Below are positions 19,314 to 29,490 of a stretch of DNA of 64,000 nt, piece after piece. Numbering within the stretch: the stretch's first letter is position 1; each line of letters opens with the position of its first letter. The stretch spans positions 124,001-188,000 of the forward strand of contig NZ_AWNH01000071.1 in the NCBI RefSeq assembly GCF_000482245.1, written 5' to 3'. Below the pieces are notes generated by a model, which was not told the DNA's origin, searched no databases, and saw nothing but the letters and a program-made list of their open reading frames with translations. The translations under genes and the position numbers were made by a program. This DNA comes from Leptolyngbya sp. Heron Island J (GTDB taxonomy: Bacteria; Cyanobacteriota; Cyanobacteriia; Phormidesmidales; Phormidesmidaceae).

Positions 19314-19323
19314 GGTTGCCTGA

Positions 19324-20745
<1,422 letters not shown>

Positions 20746-20782
20746 ACCTGTCTATCTAGTGCCAAACCGTTTCAATATCATC

Positions 20783-20828
20783 AGCCACACGTTCAACAGA
20801 CCCATTGTGGTCGAACGTGTGGCTTTTA
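20783..20828 (+). terminator. Terminator after thiC
   Basis: AGCCACACGTTC (20783-20794) and GAACGTGTGGCT (20813-20824) form a perfect 12-bp stem with an 18-base loop, ending in a short T-run (TTTTA when the last stem T is counted). Confidence 0.75.
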
Positions 20829-20909
20829 TACGCTTCGTTGTTGAGTGTAGCCTCCGTGGAACACTGGACACCTGAGGATGCTAGATACTGCAAGAAACAG
20901 TGGTTAAGA

Positions 20910-21263
20910 CTACAGCAGTTGATTTAACAGCAATAAACTACCGACAATCAGGGCGAGCACGATTAGCCATGGCCAAGACTGCTTCAAGGTTTGAATCAGG
21001 CTGATCAGGTACCGATAAACCCTCAACAAGTCGGCATAGCGGTTTTTTCTCTTGGGTGGAGGGCAAGGTGGCGTTACTGGAGGAGAGAGAGCAGGCGGTT
21101 CTGGGCAAGAAGAGGGAGCTGACTGATAGAGAGGAGACCCATAGGGCCTCTGGGGATATCGCACAGAGGCAATGGGAGCAAACTCTCCACGATAGTTTTT
21201 AGTGGCTGCCCGCCCCCGCAGGGGCGGCTTTACCCTCAATGGCTGACGGGGTAAACGAGTCAT
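20910..21263 (-). CDS. Small tail-anchored protein coupled to the haloperoxidase gene
   Basis: The 117-residue product is not a family I recognise. It has a basic N-terminus rich in Arg and Pro, a proline-rich middle (PEPPALSPPVTPPCPPPK), and a C-terminal membrane helix (WPWLIVLALIVGSLLLLNQLL), so it should be tail-anchored with the N-terminus in the cytoplasm. Its start overlaps the stop of the vanadium haloperoxidase gene by four bases (ATGA), so the two are translated together. A role in placing the haloperoxidase at a membrane is a plausible inference only. Confidence 0.65.
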   Translation of the reverse strand: MTRLPRQPLRVKPPLRGRAATKNYRGEFAPIASVRYPQRPYGSPLYQSAPSSCPEPPALSPPVTPPCPPPKRKNRYADLLRVYRYLISLIQTLKQSWPWLIVLALIVGSLLLLNQLL

Positions 21264-23110
21264 CGGTTACCAATCCTCACAACATCGCCATCAAACGTGG
21301 GTACAGAGAGTACAAACGGATCGGTGGAGTAGGTTAATGCCTGCTCTTCAAGAATGCCCAGGGCAATCTCTTCACCCATGCGGAGACTGTCATAGTAGTC
21401 ACTAAAGTAATGGACACCTGCCATATCACGGCCGATGGAGATATTGGCTGCTAGCTTGTTTAATTCACCTTCTAAGGTGAGAAAATCACCACAAGTAGAT
21501 TCAACTAAGGCACCTTCAGGAGCCCCTTCACCCGTCGATGGATGGGACAGTGTGGGAGCACGGAAGACAACAGGAGTATCACCATCTTCTACCCGCTTGA
21601 ACGCGACTGTCCCCTCTTGAGTCTTCGCGAGTACGGTGCTGGTATCAAAGAATGCCTTGAGAATGGTCACACAGGCACCTGCCACTGTAGCATGGCCTGC
21701 ACCGTAGGCTGGGTGCATGGGGGAACCTTCAGGGAATGCCATTGGCAGGAAGTGGGTGCCTTTACCGGGGCCAATTTCGATTGCACTCAGAGTACTGGCT
21801 AATGCTGCTTTGAGGGCACCGATATCAGAGGCCAGTCGGGCAGGCACATGAGCACCGCATCGCAGTAGCTCAAGCTTGGCCGCCAGGGCTTCAGGACGCA
21901 GGCGAATGTGGTTGTTGAACTTCTGAAAACGAACTGCTTTGAGTCCTCGGGTAGCTACTTCGGTAACCAGATTGAGAATGTGTGGTCCACCATAGAGTGC
22001 AAACCCACCGGCATTACGACGAGTTTTCTGATTACCAACAAATGTAGTTCCGCCGGACAGTTGGTCAAATCCTGGGTCAAAGGGAGTGCCCATTCCCAAC
22101 AGGATGATACAGGCGTTTAGATATGCCTCATAGAGAGCGTCATAGTGAACATAGGTGGCCAGATCGCGGGGGGTGGAGATGAACCGACGGGGGGCGCGAT
22201 CCGGTGCTGAAACCGGTTCTTCTTTCTTGGCACCATAAGTTTCTCTGGAGGGTCTGATGCCACGCTGTACGTTTACGTACTCGGGCATAGTCACCATGTA
22301 GTTTCGACAAGGTTCGGCGATGGGCACTTTCTGGTCAATGTGTAGTACACCATAGGTGATTTGACCGTCTGCGATGCTACCGCCGCCATTGACGTCTGTA
22401 TTGCCAATTAGCAAAAACTGAGAAAGGTATGGCCCGACTTCAACGCCAGGAGAAGAACCGCGAAAAACTGTCTGAGGGTCAAATTCCCCTGTGGCATCGA
22501 CCTTCCGAGGTCGACCGGTTTGATTACTGACGTAGCTCAGGGAGTTCAGACGTGCGATCGCACTATCAATTTCTCCAGTAGACTGACCATTCTCGAAGGC
22601 ATTCAGCGGTTGATCCCTTAAAATAGCCAGCTCATAAACCTCAGCCATTTCCAACACCAGCTCCGGATTAACCTGGCCAGTGGCATCTAGTAACGGCGGT
22701 GCCGGAGGCATAGTGACGGCCTGTGCATCGGGCCCTTGCAATTCATAGACTACACCAGCTGTCGGCGCTTCCCACTGTCTTAAGCTCCCGATAATGTTCG
22801 GATCGGTTTCGGGTGCAACTGCACCGGTGCCGCCATCTACCTTGAACTTGGCCCCGTGACGCACTCGATCCGTAAAGGGATCGATAAACCCATCATCAAT
22901 GGCCCGACGAAATTCTACAAAATCTTGAGGATCTTGCAGCAAACCTGTATTTGGGTTGTGGGGTAAGCCTTTGGTGAATGACATAAAGTACTGGTCGCCA
23001 GCATAGCGTTGCTCATCCCCATTGGCTTCATGGGTGGGATACTCCCGGCTTCTAGCTAGCTCCGCTGCTTCTAAGCGAACAGCGTAGGACTCTTGGCGAC
23101 GATCTGACAT
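21260..23110 (-). CDS. Vanadium-dependent haloperoxidase (PAP2-type fold)
   Basis: The 616-residue protein has the vanadate-site segments of vanadium haloperoxidases: KFNNHIRLRPEAL (K-x7-RP), HPAYGAGHATVAGAC (the P-S-G-H region with the acid-base His) and ISIGRDMAGVHYFSDYYDS (Arg and the His that binds vanadium). These enzymes use H2O2 to oxidise bromide, chloride or iodide. At the position usually given as Ser in PSGH, this copy has Ala (GAGH). No signal peptide is visible. It is followed by a four-base-overlapping gene for a tail-anchored protein. Confidence 0.92.
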   Translation of the reverse strand: MSDRRQESYAVRLEAAELARSREYPTHEANGDEQRYAGDQYFMSFTKGLPHNPNTGLLQDPQDFVEFRRAIDDGFIDPFTDRVRHGAKFKVDGGTGAVAPETDPNIIGSLRQWEAPTAGVVYELQGPDAQAVTMPPAPPLLDATGQVNPELVLEMAEVYELAILRDQPLNAFENGQSTGEIDSAIARLNSLSYVSNQTGRPRKVDATGEFDPQTVFRGSSPGVEVGPYLSQFLLIGNTDVNGGGSIADGQITYGVLHIDQKVPIAEPCRNYMVTMPEYVNVQRGIRPSRETYGAKKEEPVSAPDRAPRRFISTPRDLATYVHYDALYEAYLNACIILLGMGTPFDPGFDQLSGGTTFVGNQKTRRNAGGFALYGGPHILNLVTEVATRGLKAVRFQKFNNHIRLRPEALAAKLELLRCGAHVPARLASDIGALKAALASTLSAIEIGPGKGTHFLPMAFPEGSPMHPAYGAGHATVAGACVTILKAFFDTSTVLAKTQEGTVAFKRVEDGDTPVVFRAPTLSHPSTGEGAPEGALVESTCGDFLTLEGELNKLAANISIGRDMAGVHYFSDYYDSLRMGEEIALGILEEQALTYSTDPFVLSVPTFDGDVVRIGNR

Positions 23111-23260
23111 AAGAATCTCCCTACAAAAAGAATTGGCAACCTCGTAACAGAAGTGCGTATTTCAACTGTAGGATCTGCAACTCGAATCGCCAGTACCCAT
23201 TTGGGTGCTTTTCAGCGCATTTGAAAGACTGTTGCCTGACGTAAAAATGAACAGAGATGA

Positions 23261-23863
23261 TTAAGAAGAGAGAGTTTGGAGTTCTTGCCAACGAGCTTGG
23301 ATCGCGCTGATGGTATAGACTGCCTTAAAGTCAATATTCTCATGGGCATAGTGTTCAGCTCCTCCTTGTTGCCGGTCAACTAAGGAAATAACCTGATTTA
23401 CGGCATAGCCAGCCTCCCGTAAGCGAATGATGGCTGTCATGGCAGACTGTCCAGTAGTAACAACATCTTCCAAAATCACTACATTGCTTTGGTCCGGCAA
23501 GCTGGGACCCTCGATATAAGCACGAGTTCCATGGCCTTTTGCTTCTTTGCGAACAATTAAAGGCGTGACCGATCTACCTTCGTAAGCAGCCACAACACTG
23601 ACTGCCGTAACAATTGGATCAGCACCTAATGTCAGGCCACCTACGCCAACAACGCTGTTGTCTAAATAGTCAAGCATTACCCGTCCTACCATCTGACCAC
23701 CCTGGGGGTGAAGCGTGACTAGCTTGCCGTTGATGTAATAGTTGCTGCGCTGTCCCGATGACAGGACGAAATCGCCTTCTTTATAGGCGTCGGTGCAGAT
23801 TAAATCGAGGAGCTGTTGTTTAACGGAGGTCAAGTCAGTTGAGATAGGGGGCGTGGCAACCAT
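23261..23863 (-). CDS. pyrE: Orotate phosphoribosyltransferase
   Basis: PyrE joins orotate to PRPP to give OMP in pyrimidine synthesis. The PRPP-binding motif is VVILEDVVTTGQSAM, and the N-terminal block AYKEGDFVLSSGQRSNYYINGK and IVRKEAKGHGT are typical. I place the start at 23863 (200 residues), just before the first family sequence; an in-frame ATG at 23914 would add 17 residues of no clear homology. The gene seems to be transcribed alone. Confidence 0.93.
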   Translation of the reverse strand: MVATPPISTDLTSVKQQLLDLICTDAYKEGDFVLSSGQRSNYYINGKLVTLHPQGGQMVGRVMLDYLDNSVVGVGGLTLGADPIVTAVSVVAAYEGRSVTPLIVRKEAKGHGTRAYIEGPSLPDQSNVVILEDVVTTGQSAMTAIIRLREAGYAVNQVISLVDRQQGGAEHYAHENIDFKAVYTISAIQARWQELQTLSS

Positions 23864-24107
23864 AGTGGTCAATATGAATGAATCGGTGGGCACTTTGGAA
23901 GAGGCGTTAGCCATTGGCTTGAATTATGTAGCTGAGAGACGTTGCAAAAGTTAGTAAAACAGATAAGATAGAGGCCAACTTTTGTTAGTAGCTCGGCTTT
24001 TAATTTTTGGCAGCTTTATTATTGACTGCTGGATAACGCTTAGCTAGTTTATCGATTTTTATGGACCGGGGTACTATATGCCCCAAAATGTGAGGTAGAA
24101 ATCCGTC

Positions 24108-24539
24108 ATGAAACTTAAGGGACTAGTACTCGGCACAGCGGTTGCGATCGCAACCCTCTCTGCCTTAGCGACCCGTGCTCATGCTCAAAACGCGACGTTT
24201 ACCGAGCCCACGGTACTCGAAACATTAGACGATATTGCTACTCGCCACAGCGGCACTTACTCCACGGACCGCAGCAATTTTCGTCAGTTAGCCCACTTTT
24301 TTGGTATAGGTCTCCCCGGCGGTAGTCCCTACCCTGAGCTAGAGTTGGACCGCAATAGCGATGGTCTGCTCGAAGCCTACAACGAGTTAATGTTTCTGCA
24401 GACTCGTAATACTCCCGCGATTCGAGTCCCTGATTTAACCAATCCCTACAATACATCGTTGCAAATGATGCCTGGGGCACAATCAGCTGGGCGAGCAGTG
24501 GGCACTGAACTCAATTTTGAGCCGTTGCCAAGACGTTAG
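24108..24539 (+). CDS. Secreted protein of unknown function
   Basis: A signal peptide (KGLVLGTAVAIATLSALATRAHA, cleavage after AHA near residue 26) is followed by a mature domain of about 117 residues with no cysteines. No family is recognised. The mature part begins with QNATFTEPTVLETLDDIA and has a conserved-looking block YNELMFLQTRNTPAIRVPDLTNPY. It is presumably periplasmic or outer-membrane associated. A strong bidirectional terminator follows the stop by two bases. Confidence 0.7.
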   Translation: MKLKGLVLGTAVAIATLSALATRAHAQNATFTEPTVLETLDDIATRHSGTYSTDRSNFRQLAHFFGIGLPGGSPYPELELDRNSDGLLEAYNELMFLQTRNTPAIRVPDLTNPYNTSLQMMPGAQSAGRAVGTELNFEPLPRR

Positions 24540-24541
24540 TA

Positions 24542-24578
24542 TTAAGTCCCCGGAGCCTCAAAGGCTCCGGGGACTTAA
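24542..24578. terminator. Perfect 16-bp hairpin, bidirectional terminator
   Basis: Arms 24542-24557 and 24563-24578 (TTAAGTCCCCGGAGCC and its exact complement) enclose the five-base loop TCAAA. The hairpin separates the rightward secreted-protein gene from the leftward tRNA. The arm ends TTAA rather than a long T-run, so termination depends mainly on the very stable stem. Confidence 0.75.
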
Positions 24579-24582
24579 GGAA

Positions 24583-24655
24583 TCCAGGGTGCAGGAATCG
24601 AACCTGCCTGAGGCGAATTATGAGTTCGCTGCCTAATCCGCTCGGCCAACCCTGG
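24583..24655 (-). tRNA. tRNA with CAU anticodon, probably tRNA-Ile2 (lysidine type)
   Basis: The minus strand folds as a complete 73-nt cloverleaf: acceptor CCAGGGT/ACCCTGG, D-arm GGCCGAGCGGATTAGGC, anticodon stem GCGAA/TTCGC with loop CTCATAA (anticodon CAU), and T-arm GCAGG TTCGATT CCTGC. The discriminator base is A; the CCA end is not encoded. A CAU anticodon means initiator Met, elongator Met or Ile2 (C34 modified to lysidine). The D-arm and AACTCATAATT loop resemble chloroplast trnI-CAU, so Ile2 is favoured; elongator Met is the alternative. The initiator is unlikely, because the anticodon stem lacks the three G-C pairs. Confidence 0.9.
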
Positions 24656-24826
24656 GTGTGAGCACCTGTATTAGGCCCTTTATATCACAGTCAACTACTC
24701 AAAGTAGAGACGTAATAGTTTTTGATATATTTAAGTTAGCCTTACCTTTCTAAAGGTACACTGCTTCTATTGATAGTTGTGGTAAGTCTTTGCCCGCTCA
24801 TCCTGGTAGAGTGACACCCTGACCCT

Positions 24827-25087
24827 ATGAGAGTTAATCCAGCAATTGCGTTTACACTGATACTGCTTGCGGCCATGTTTGGCTCCGGGATTGTTAGCGC
24901 CTCTTGGGGATATTCATTAGGTAGGCAGGCTCTCACCGGTATTCGTCAACCAGAAACTCGGCCCGCTAGCGCATCCACGGCTAGCCGAGGTACCACCCAA
25001 ACAAGCGACTTTGTCTTACTCAAAGAGGACGATGTCCTCAAAAACGTCAAAGCCCGCATTGAAGGTGGTTTGGATACTGCTGAGTAG
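24827..25087 (+). CDS. Small single-pass membrane protein
   Basis: The 86-residue product has one N-terminal hydrophobic segment (IAFTLILLAAMFGSGIVSASWGY) and a soluble tail ending in KEDDVLKNVKARIEGGLDTAE. No family is known to me; small proteins of this shape are common in cyanobacteria. It is 48 bases before a CNNM/CorC gene on the same strand and may be co-transcribed. Confidence 0.65.
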   Translation: MRVNPAIAFTLILLAAMFGSGIVSASWGYSLGRQALTGIRQPETRPASASTASRGTTQTSDFVLLKEDDVLKNVKARIEGGLDTAE

Positions 25088-25135
25088 TCGAATAATGCAC
25101 CAAGTACATAAACCTAACCCCTCAGGGGTCTGGCA

Positions 25136-26524
25136 ATGGCTGTGCAGGATTTAGTCAGTGATAGTGAGTTACCTATCAGTGCAGCAGGTGTCATGGTTCG
25201 TCTGTTGACGATTGGCGCGTTGATTATCCTCAACGCTTTCTTTGTAGCAGCAGAGTTCTCGATTGTATCGGTCAGACGTTCTCGGATTAATCAGCTTGCC
25301 TCTGTTGGTGATATTCAGGCGCAAACTGTGCAAAGTCTGCAACGCAGCATTGACCGGCTGCTGCCTACGACTCAAATTGGCATCACATTAGCTAGCCTGG
25401 CCTTGGGCTGGATTGGGGAAGATACCCTGGCGTTACTGCTGCACGGTTGGTTACGTCAGCTGCCCATTCCTACCAGCGTTGTTTCTCACGGCATAGCGCT
25501 AATGATCGCTTTTTGGAGTTTAGCCTATCTGCAAATTGTCCTAGGAGAACTGGTACCAAAATCCCTGGCTCTAAGTTACTCAGAGCAAACATCTCGGCTA
25601 TTGGGGCCTGTTAGTCTCACCGTAGCCCGCCTATTTTCGCCAGTTGTATGGGTTTTGAATTGTTCCACCCAAGGATTGCTCAAACTTGTAGGTTTACAAG
25701 AGCAACGTCAAGCAGATGGCCAGCTCACGTCAGACGAGCTGCAGATGATTATTAGTACACCAACAGCGGTGCTCGATCTTGATCAAGAAGAACGAGAAAT
25801 TCTCAATAATGTCTTTGAGACAAGAGATTTCACCGTGGAAGACATTATGGTTCCACGGACGCAAATTGTGGCCTTAGACGACACTGCTACCTGGCAAGAC
25901 CTGCTCAACATCGTAGTCGAGACGGGCTATTCTCAGTTCCCGTTGATTGGCGACTCTCTGGATAACATCAGTGGCATTCTCGACTTTAAATCGATGGCTC
26001 AGCCCATGGCCCAAGGTCAGCTGACGTTTACCACCCCAGTCAGTACATGGATGAAGGCGGCTCGAGTCGTGCCGACGGACTTACCGCTGAGTGATTTGCT
26101 GAGTCGGATGCAGCAGTTAAACCATTCCATGATGATTGTGGTCGATGACTATGGTGGCACGGCTGGGTTGGTGACTTGGGCGGATGTAACGGCGGAACTC
26201 ATTGGTGATGAGGATGGCATTGCACCGGGGGACATCGTCTACTTAGACGACCAATCAGTGCTGCTACCTGCCCAGATGGAAATAGACATCGTCAACAAGC
26301 AGTTTGCCCTGTCGCTCCCCACTACTGAGGATTATCAGACTCTGGCAGGATTTGTCATTCACGCCCTACAAAAAATTCCTGAAGCCGGTGAGCAGCTGCA
26401 CTATAGCGATGATCTGATGTTTACGGTCAAGACTGTCAAAGGGCCTAAACTGGAGCAGATTCAAATTACTCGCCACCATGGTCCTCTACGGCGTCGTATC
26501 CCTCGCAGACAGCCAGGAAATTGA
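25136..26524 (+). CDS. CNNM/CorC (HlyC/CorC) family membrane protein with CBS domains
   Basis: The 462-residue protein has an N-terminal CNNM/DUF21 membrane domain (about 20-190), with NAFFVAAEFSIVSVRRSRI and the typical GELVPKSLAL motif, then a pair of CBS domains (about 225-345, beginning VEDIMVPRTQIVAL) and a C-terminal CorC/HlyC domain (about 355-445). Related proteins are implicated in Mg2+/Co2+ or Na+ transport or resistance; older annotations as hemolysins are misleading. CBS domains bind adenosyl ligands and probably sense energy state. All domains are complete. Confidence 0.9.
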   Translation: MAVQDLVSDSELPISAAGVMVRLLTIGALIILNAFFVAAEFSIVSVRRSRINQLASVGDIQAQTVQSLQRSIDRLLPTTQIGITLASLALGWIGEDTLALLLHGWLRQLPIPTSVVSHGIALMIAFWSLAYLQIVLGELVPKSLALSYSEQTSRLLGPVSLTVARLFSPVVWVLNCSTQGLLKLVGLQEQRQADGQLTSDELQMIISTPTAVLDLDQEEREILNNVFETRDFTVEDIMVPRTQIVALDDTATWQDLLNIVVETGYSQFPLIGDSLDNISGILDFKSMAQPMAQGQLTFTTPVSTWMKAARVVPTDLPLSDLLSRMQQLNHSMMIVVDDYGGTAGLVTWADVTAELIGDEDGIAPGDIVYLDDQSVLLPAQMEIDIVNKQFALSLPTTEDYQTLAGFVIHALQKIPEAGEQLHYSDDLMFTVKTVKGPKLEQIQITRHHGPLRRRIPRRQPGN

Positions 26525-26705
26525 CACAGCGGTATGGTTAGTAGGGTTGAACACGGTCACAATGCTGACAGAAAAAGCTTGCAGAATTAACGCTATAAGT
26601 AGAGCATTACAGCGACATGTAACTAAAGAACTAAGGAGTGCTGTGGTAATATCTGGTTGACTTTGAGGAAAGTAAAGTCATTCTGAGAGCAATGAGCTCT
26701 CTGGT

Positions 26706-27779
26706 GTGAGGGACCCTGGCGTGCAACAACGAGATTCTAAACTTGTAAGTGACCATCACGAAGATTTGATCCGAATCGGTGTGATTGGTGTTGGCAACAT
26801 GGGTCAACATCATACTCGTGTACTCAGTCGGATCAAAGAAGTCCAGCTCGTCGGTATAGCTGATACTAATGTTGAACGTGGCTTAGCGACAGCAGGTAAG
26901 TACGGTGTCCGGTTTTTTGAAGACTACGACGAGCTGCTAAAGCACGTGGATGCTGTTTGTATCGCAGTGCCCACTCGGTTTCATCACCAGGTGGGGATGG
27001 CCTGCTTGCAGGCAGGCGTACACATGCTGATCGAAAAACCGATTGCTGCCAGTATCACTGAGGCAGAATCGCTGGTTAATGCGGCTGCAGAGGCAAATTG
27101 TATTTTACAGGTCGGCCATATTGAGCGCTTTAACCCGGCTTTTCAAGAATTACATAAGGTGCTCAAAACAGAGAAGTTGTTGGCCCTTGAAGCCAGGCGT
27201 ATGAGCCCTTATTCTCAGCGGGCGAATGATGTGTCGGTGGTATTGGATCTGATGATCCACGACATTGATCTTCTGCTGGAACTGGCAGAAGCTCCGGTAG
27301 TTAAGCTGACTGCTAGCGGTAGTCGGGCTGGGGATTCCCCCTATTTGGACTATGTGACAGCAACGCTGGGCTTTGCCAATGGTATTGTGGCTACGCTGAC
27401 TGCCAGCAAGGTCACTCATCGTAAGATTCGTAGTATTGCTGCCCACTGTCGTAATTCGCTGACGGAGGCTGATTTTCTCAATAATGAAATTTTGATTCAT
27501 CGTCAGACGACAGCTAACACCATGACCGACTATGGTCAGGTGCTATATCGACAGGATGGATTGATTGAAAAGGTCTACACTAGCAATATTGAGCCACTTC
27601 ATGCTGAGCTAGAGCACTTTGTGAACTGTGCACGAGGTGGTGGCAAACCTTCTGTCGGCGGTGAGCAGGCGCTGAAAGCTCTGCGTCTGGCTAGTCTAAT
27701 TGAGCAAATGGCTCTAGATGGTCAAGCCTGGAAGACGGATGATGAGATGGCAGGGGTGTTACAGGCGGTTACTGTATAG
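26706..27779 (+). CDS. Gfo/Idh/MocA family NAD(P)-dependent oxidoreductase
   Basis: The 357-residue protein has a Rossmann NAD(P) site (GVIGVGNMGQHH) and the EKPIA motif with the catalytic lysine, followed by the GFO/IDH/MocA C-terminal domain (from about residue 145; LMIHDIDLLLEL carries the usual histidine). Relatives oxidise or reduce sugars, inositols or UDP-sugars; the substrate is not evident. GTG at 26706 and GTG at 26721 are both possible starts; the conserved domain begins near residue 21. Its last 11 bases overlap a convergent small gene. Confidence 0.88.
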   Translation: MRDPGVQQRDSKLVSDHHEDLIRIGVIGVGNMGQHHTRVLSRIKEVQLVGIADTNVERGLATAGKYGVRFFEDYDELLKHVDAVCIAVPTRFHHQVGMACLQAGVHMLIEKPIAASITEAESLVNAAAEANCILQVGHIERFNPAFQELHKVLKTEKLLALEARRMSPYSQRANDVSVVLDLMIHDIDLLLELAEAPVVKLTASGSRAGDSPYLDYVTATLGFANGIVATLTASKVTHRKIRSIAAHCRNSLTEADFLNNEILIHRQTTANTMTDYGQVLYRQDGLIEKVYTSNIEPLHAELEHFVNCARGGGKPSVGGEQALKALRLASLIEQMALDGQAWKTDDEMAGVLQAVTV

Positions 27780-28029
27780 CTGTAATTACGGTGGGTTCAA
27801 TGGCGATCGCAACCAGTCCGTTCTCCTGGGAGGCGACGCCAAAAATAACTTCGCCCGCATGGGCAGTAAAGAAACAGTGACGGATGCCATCAACAACTCG
27901 ACACAGGGCAATGGTACCTGAGCGCACTTGCCAAGCCTGTTCAGGGACATTGAGTTCCAGGACTTCATCTTGTTGAATATGGCACGCCGTTTGAGATGTT
28001 TGCTGAGGCGGAGTGCGCAAGGTAGACAT
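27769..28029 (-). CDS. Small cupin/cNMP-binding-like domain protein, possible fragment
   Basis: The 86-residue product resembles the cupin- or cyclic-nucleotide-binding-like domain at the N-terminus of NHLM-type bacteriocin export ABC proteins (pattern WQVRSGTIALCRV ... GEVIFGVAS ... GLVAIAIEPTVI). No peptidase, transmembrane or ATPase domain is encoded nearby, so this is either a stand-alone small domain or the remnant of a larger gene. Its stop lies inside the last codons of the convergent oxidoreductase gene. The resemblance is by eye and needs a profile search. Confidence 0.5.
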   Translation of the reverse strand: MSTLRTPPQQTSQTACHIQQDEVLELNVPEQAWQVRSGTIALCRVVDGIRHCFFTAHAGEVIFGVASQENGLVAIAIEPTVITAIQ

Positions 28030-28212
28030 AGGAATATGGGAGGTAGACTAAAGCTAGTCTTCTAGCATAGACAAGCAAGCCTGCAGATTAGGGCATTTCC
28101 TTATGTATCTTAGGAATGTTGAAATAAACTTTATGGAAATCTAATAGATAAGGATGTGGTCCTTGAGGGGCTGGGATCGCGCTCACTGGCTTGCTCAACC
28201 AAATTAGCGACT

Positions 28213-28452
28213 ATGGTCAACCGCATCTGGAAACAAGCACTGTACATACTCATTTGGTTGAGTGTGAGTTGTGCAGCGGCAGCAAGCCACATCTATGGTT
28301 TTATGGTGTCTTTTGACTGTGATGATGGCATGCGTACTGGTGCAATTTGCACCTATGCCTATGGGGCATTTCTTTTAGGCGGTGTTACCTTTATTGGGCT
28401 AATACTGTTTGGTAGTTTCCAGGTGCTGTCTTGGTTGAGACAGCGGCTGTAG
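28213..28452 (+). CDS. Small two-helix membrane protein
   Basis: From ATG 28213 the frame encodes 79 residues with two hydrophobic segments (ALYILIWLSVSCAAAASHIYG and YAYGAFLLGGVTFIGLILFGSF) joined by a loop with two cysteines (FDCDDGMRTGAIC), which could form a disulfide in the periplasm. A further-upstream start at 28156 is possible. Its last 54 bases overlap the 3' end of the convergent DUF3326 gene, an unusual length of overlap. The family is not recognised. Confidence 0.5.
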   Translation: MVNRIWKQALYILIWLSVSCAAAASHIYGFMVSFDCDDGMRTGAICTYAYGAFLLGGVTFIGLILFGSFQVLSWLRQRL

Positions 28453-29490
28453 ATGAGAGATTTGAGGGTTTAATGCCGTTAGGGCAATGCCTGCTCGCTG
28501 GCTTGCGATCGCACCAACAGCCTCCAAATATGACTGCACTGTTACGACGGGCAAATTTAGGGCCATCGCATCAACGGCCAGAGCCGTAGTATTATCCTGC
28601 ACCGCAATAATTTGAGTTTTAGTCCCACTCAAACTAAGGACGGCACTGCCACCCAGGGTACTGGCTGGCATAATTAGCGCATCAACATCACTGGCGCTGA
28701 TGCTATGGGTAGTGGCCGTGGCGCTAAACTGAGGAGCTTTACTCAACCCTGCCAGGACACAGGGCAAAAATGTATAGCCAATTTCCTCAGCGGCAGACCG
28801 AGGCGAAATTGTTGGATCGAGGGGCAGCGGCTGCAGGGCTGGAGCATGGGCGCACGGCACTTGAAATTCCCGCACGACTAGATGGCTGATCACCGCTTCA
28901 GCTCCGGCTAGGGGATCGACTCCTGTGCCCTGGCGATAGTCAGTCAGAGCAGCACTTCCCAGGTCATCTGGAAAGCGAGCAATGACGGCAATGGCAGTGC
29001 ATCCTGCCTGCAGCAACTTCGCCACCGCCCGCAGCAGACTATCAGGGCGTTCTAATGTACCCCAGGTGGCTGCTTGGGCTTGTTTAAGCCGGACTCCCAA
29101 GGGAGCATCTGTTGTGACATAGCCATGGATAGTTAGACCTAGTGTGGCTCGGGCCGCATCGGCTGCTTGTAGATGTCGCCAGCGCAGCTCGTCTTCAATG
29201 GCCTGATCGAGCACGAGACCAATGGTGTTTTGGTGAACTGGCTGCAGCTGCCAGTGACCGGCAGCAAACTGATCAAGGCCATAGCCTTCGACGTAGTAGG
29301 CATTCGGGAGAGGCCAATAGAGCTGGGCCCCATTGAGTACATTTGGATGGGTGATCAAACGGTCGGTGACGGCTGCGATCGCCCGAGCAACCGGTAAGGC
29401 ATCTCCCGCATAGCCCCCAATAGCTGCCCCTACTCCCGTTGGGACAATCATCATGGTGGTATGCGGACGGGTATTTTGAAATCCACTCAT
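28399..29490 (-). CDS. DUF3326 family protein
   Basis: The 363-residue protein matches DUF3326, a family found mostly in cyanobacteria and chloroplast-bearing lineages: MMIVPTGVGAAIGGYAGDALPVARAIAAV, THPNVLNGAQLYWPLPNAYYVEGYGLD and later ADVDALIMPASTLGGSAVLSL. Its activity is not known; the repeated Gly-rich loops suggest a nucleotide or cofactor site (inference). The start at 29490 overlaps the stop of the upstream 74-residue protein by four bases, which supports the start and coupling. The 3' end overlaps a convergent gene. Confidence 0.82.
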   Translation of the reverse strand: MSGFQNTRPHTTMMIVPTGVGAAIGGYAGDALPVARAIAAVTDRLITHPNVLNGAQLYWPLPNAYYVEGYGLDQFAAGHWQLQPVHQNTIGLVLDQAIEDELRWRHLQAADAARATLGLTIHGYVTTDAPLGVRLKQAQAATWGTLERPDSLLRAVAKLLQAGCTAIAVIARFPDDLGSAALTDYRQGTGVDPLAGAEAVISHLVVREFQVPCAHAPALQPLPLDPTISPRSAAEEIGYTFLPCVLAGLSKAPQFSATATTHSISASDVDALIMPASTLGGSAVLSLSGTKTQIIAVQDNTTALAVDAMALNLPVVTVQSYLEAVGAIASQRAGIALTALNPQISHLQPLSQPRQHLETTKQY

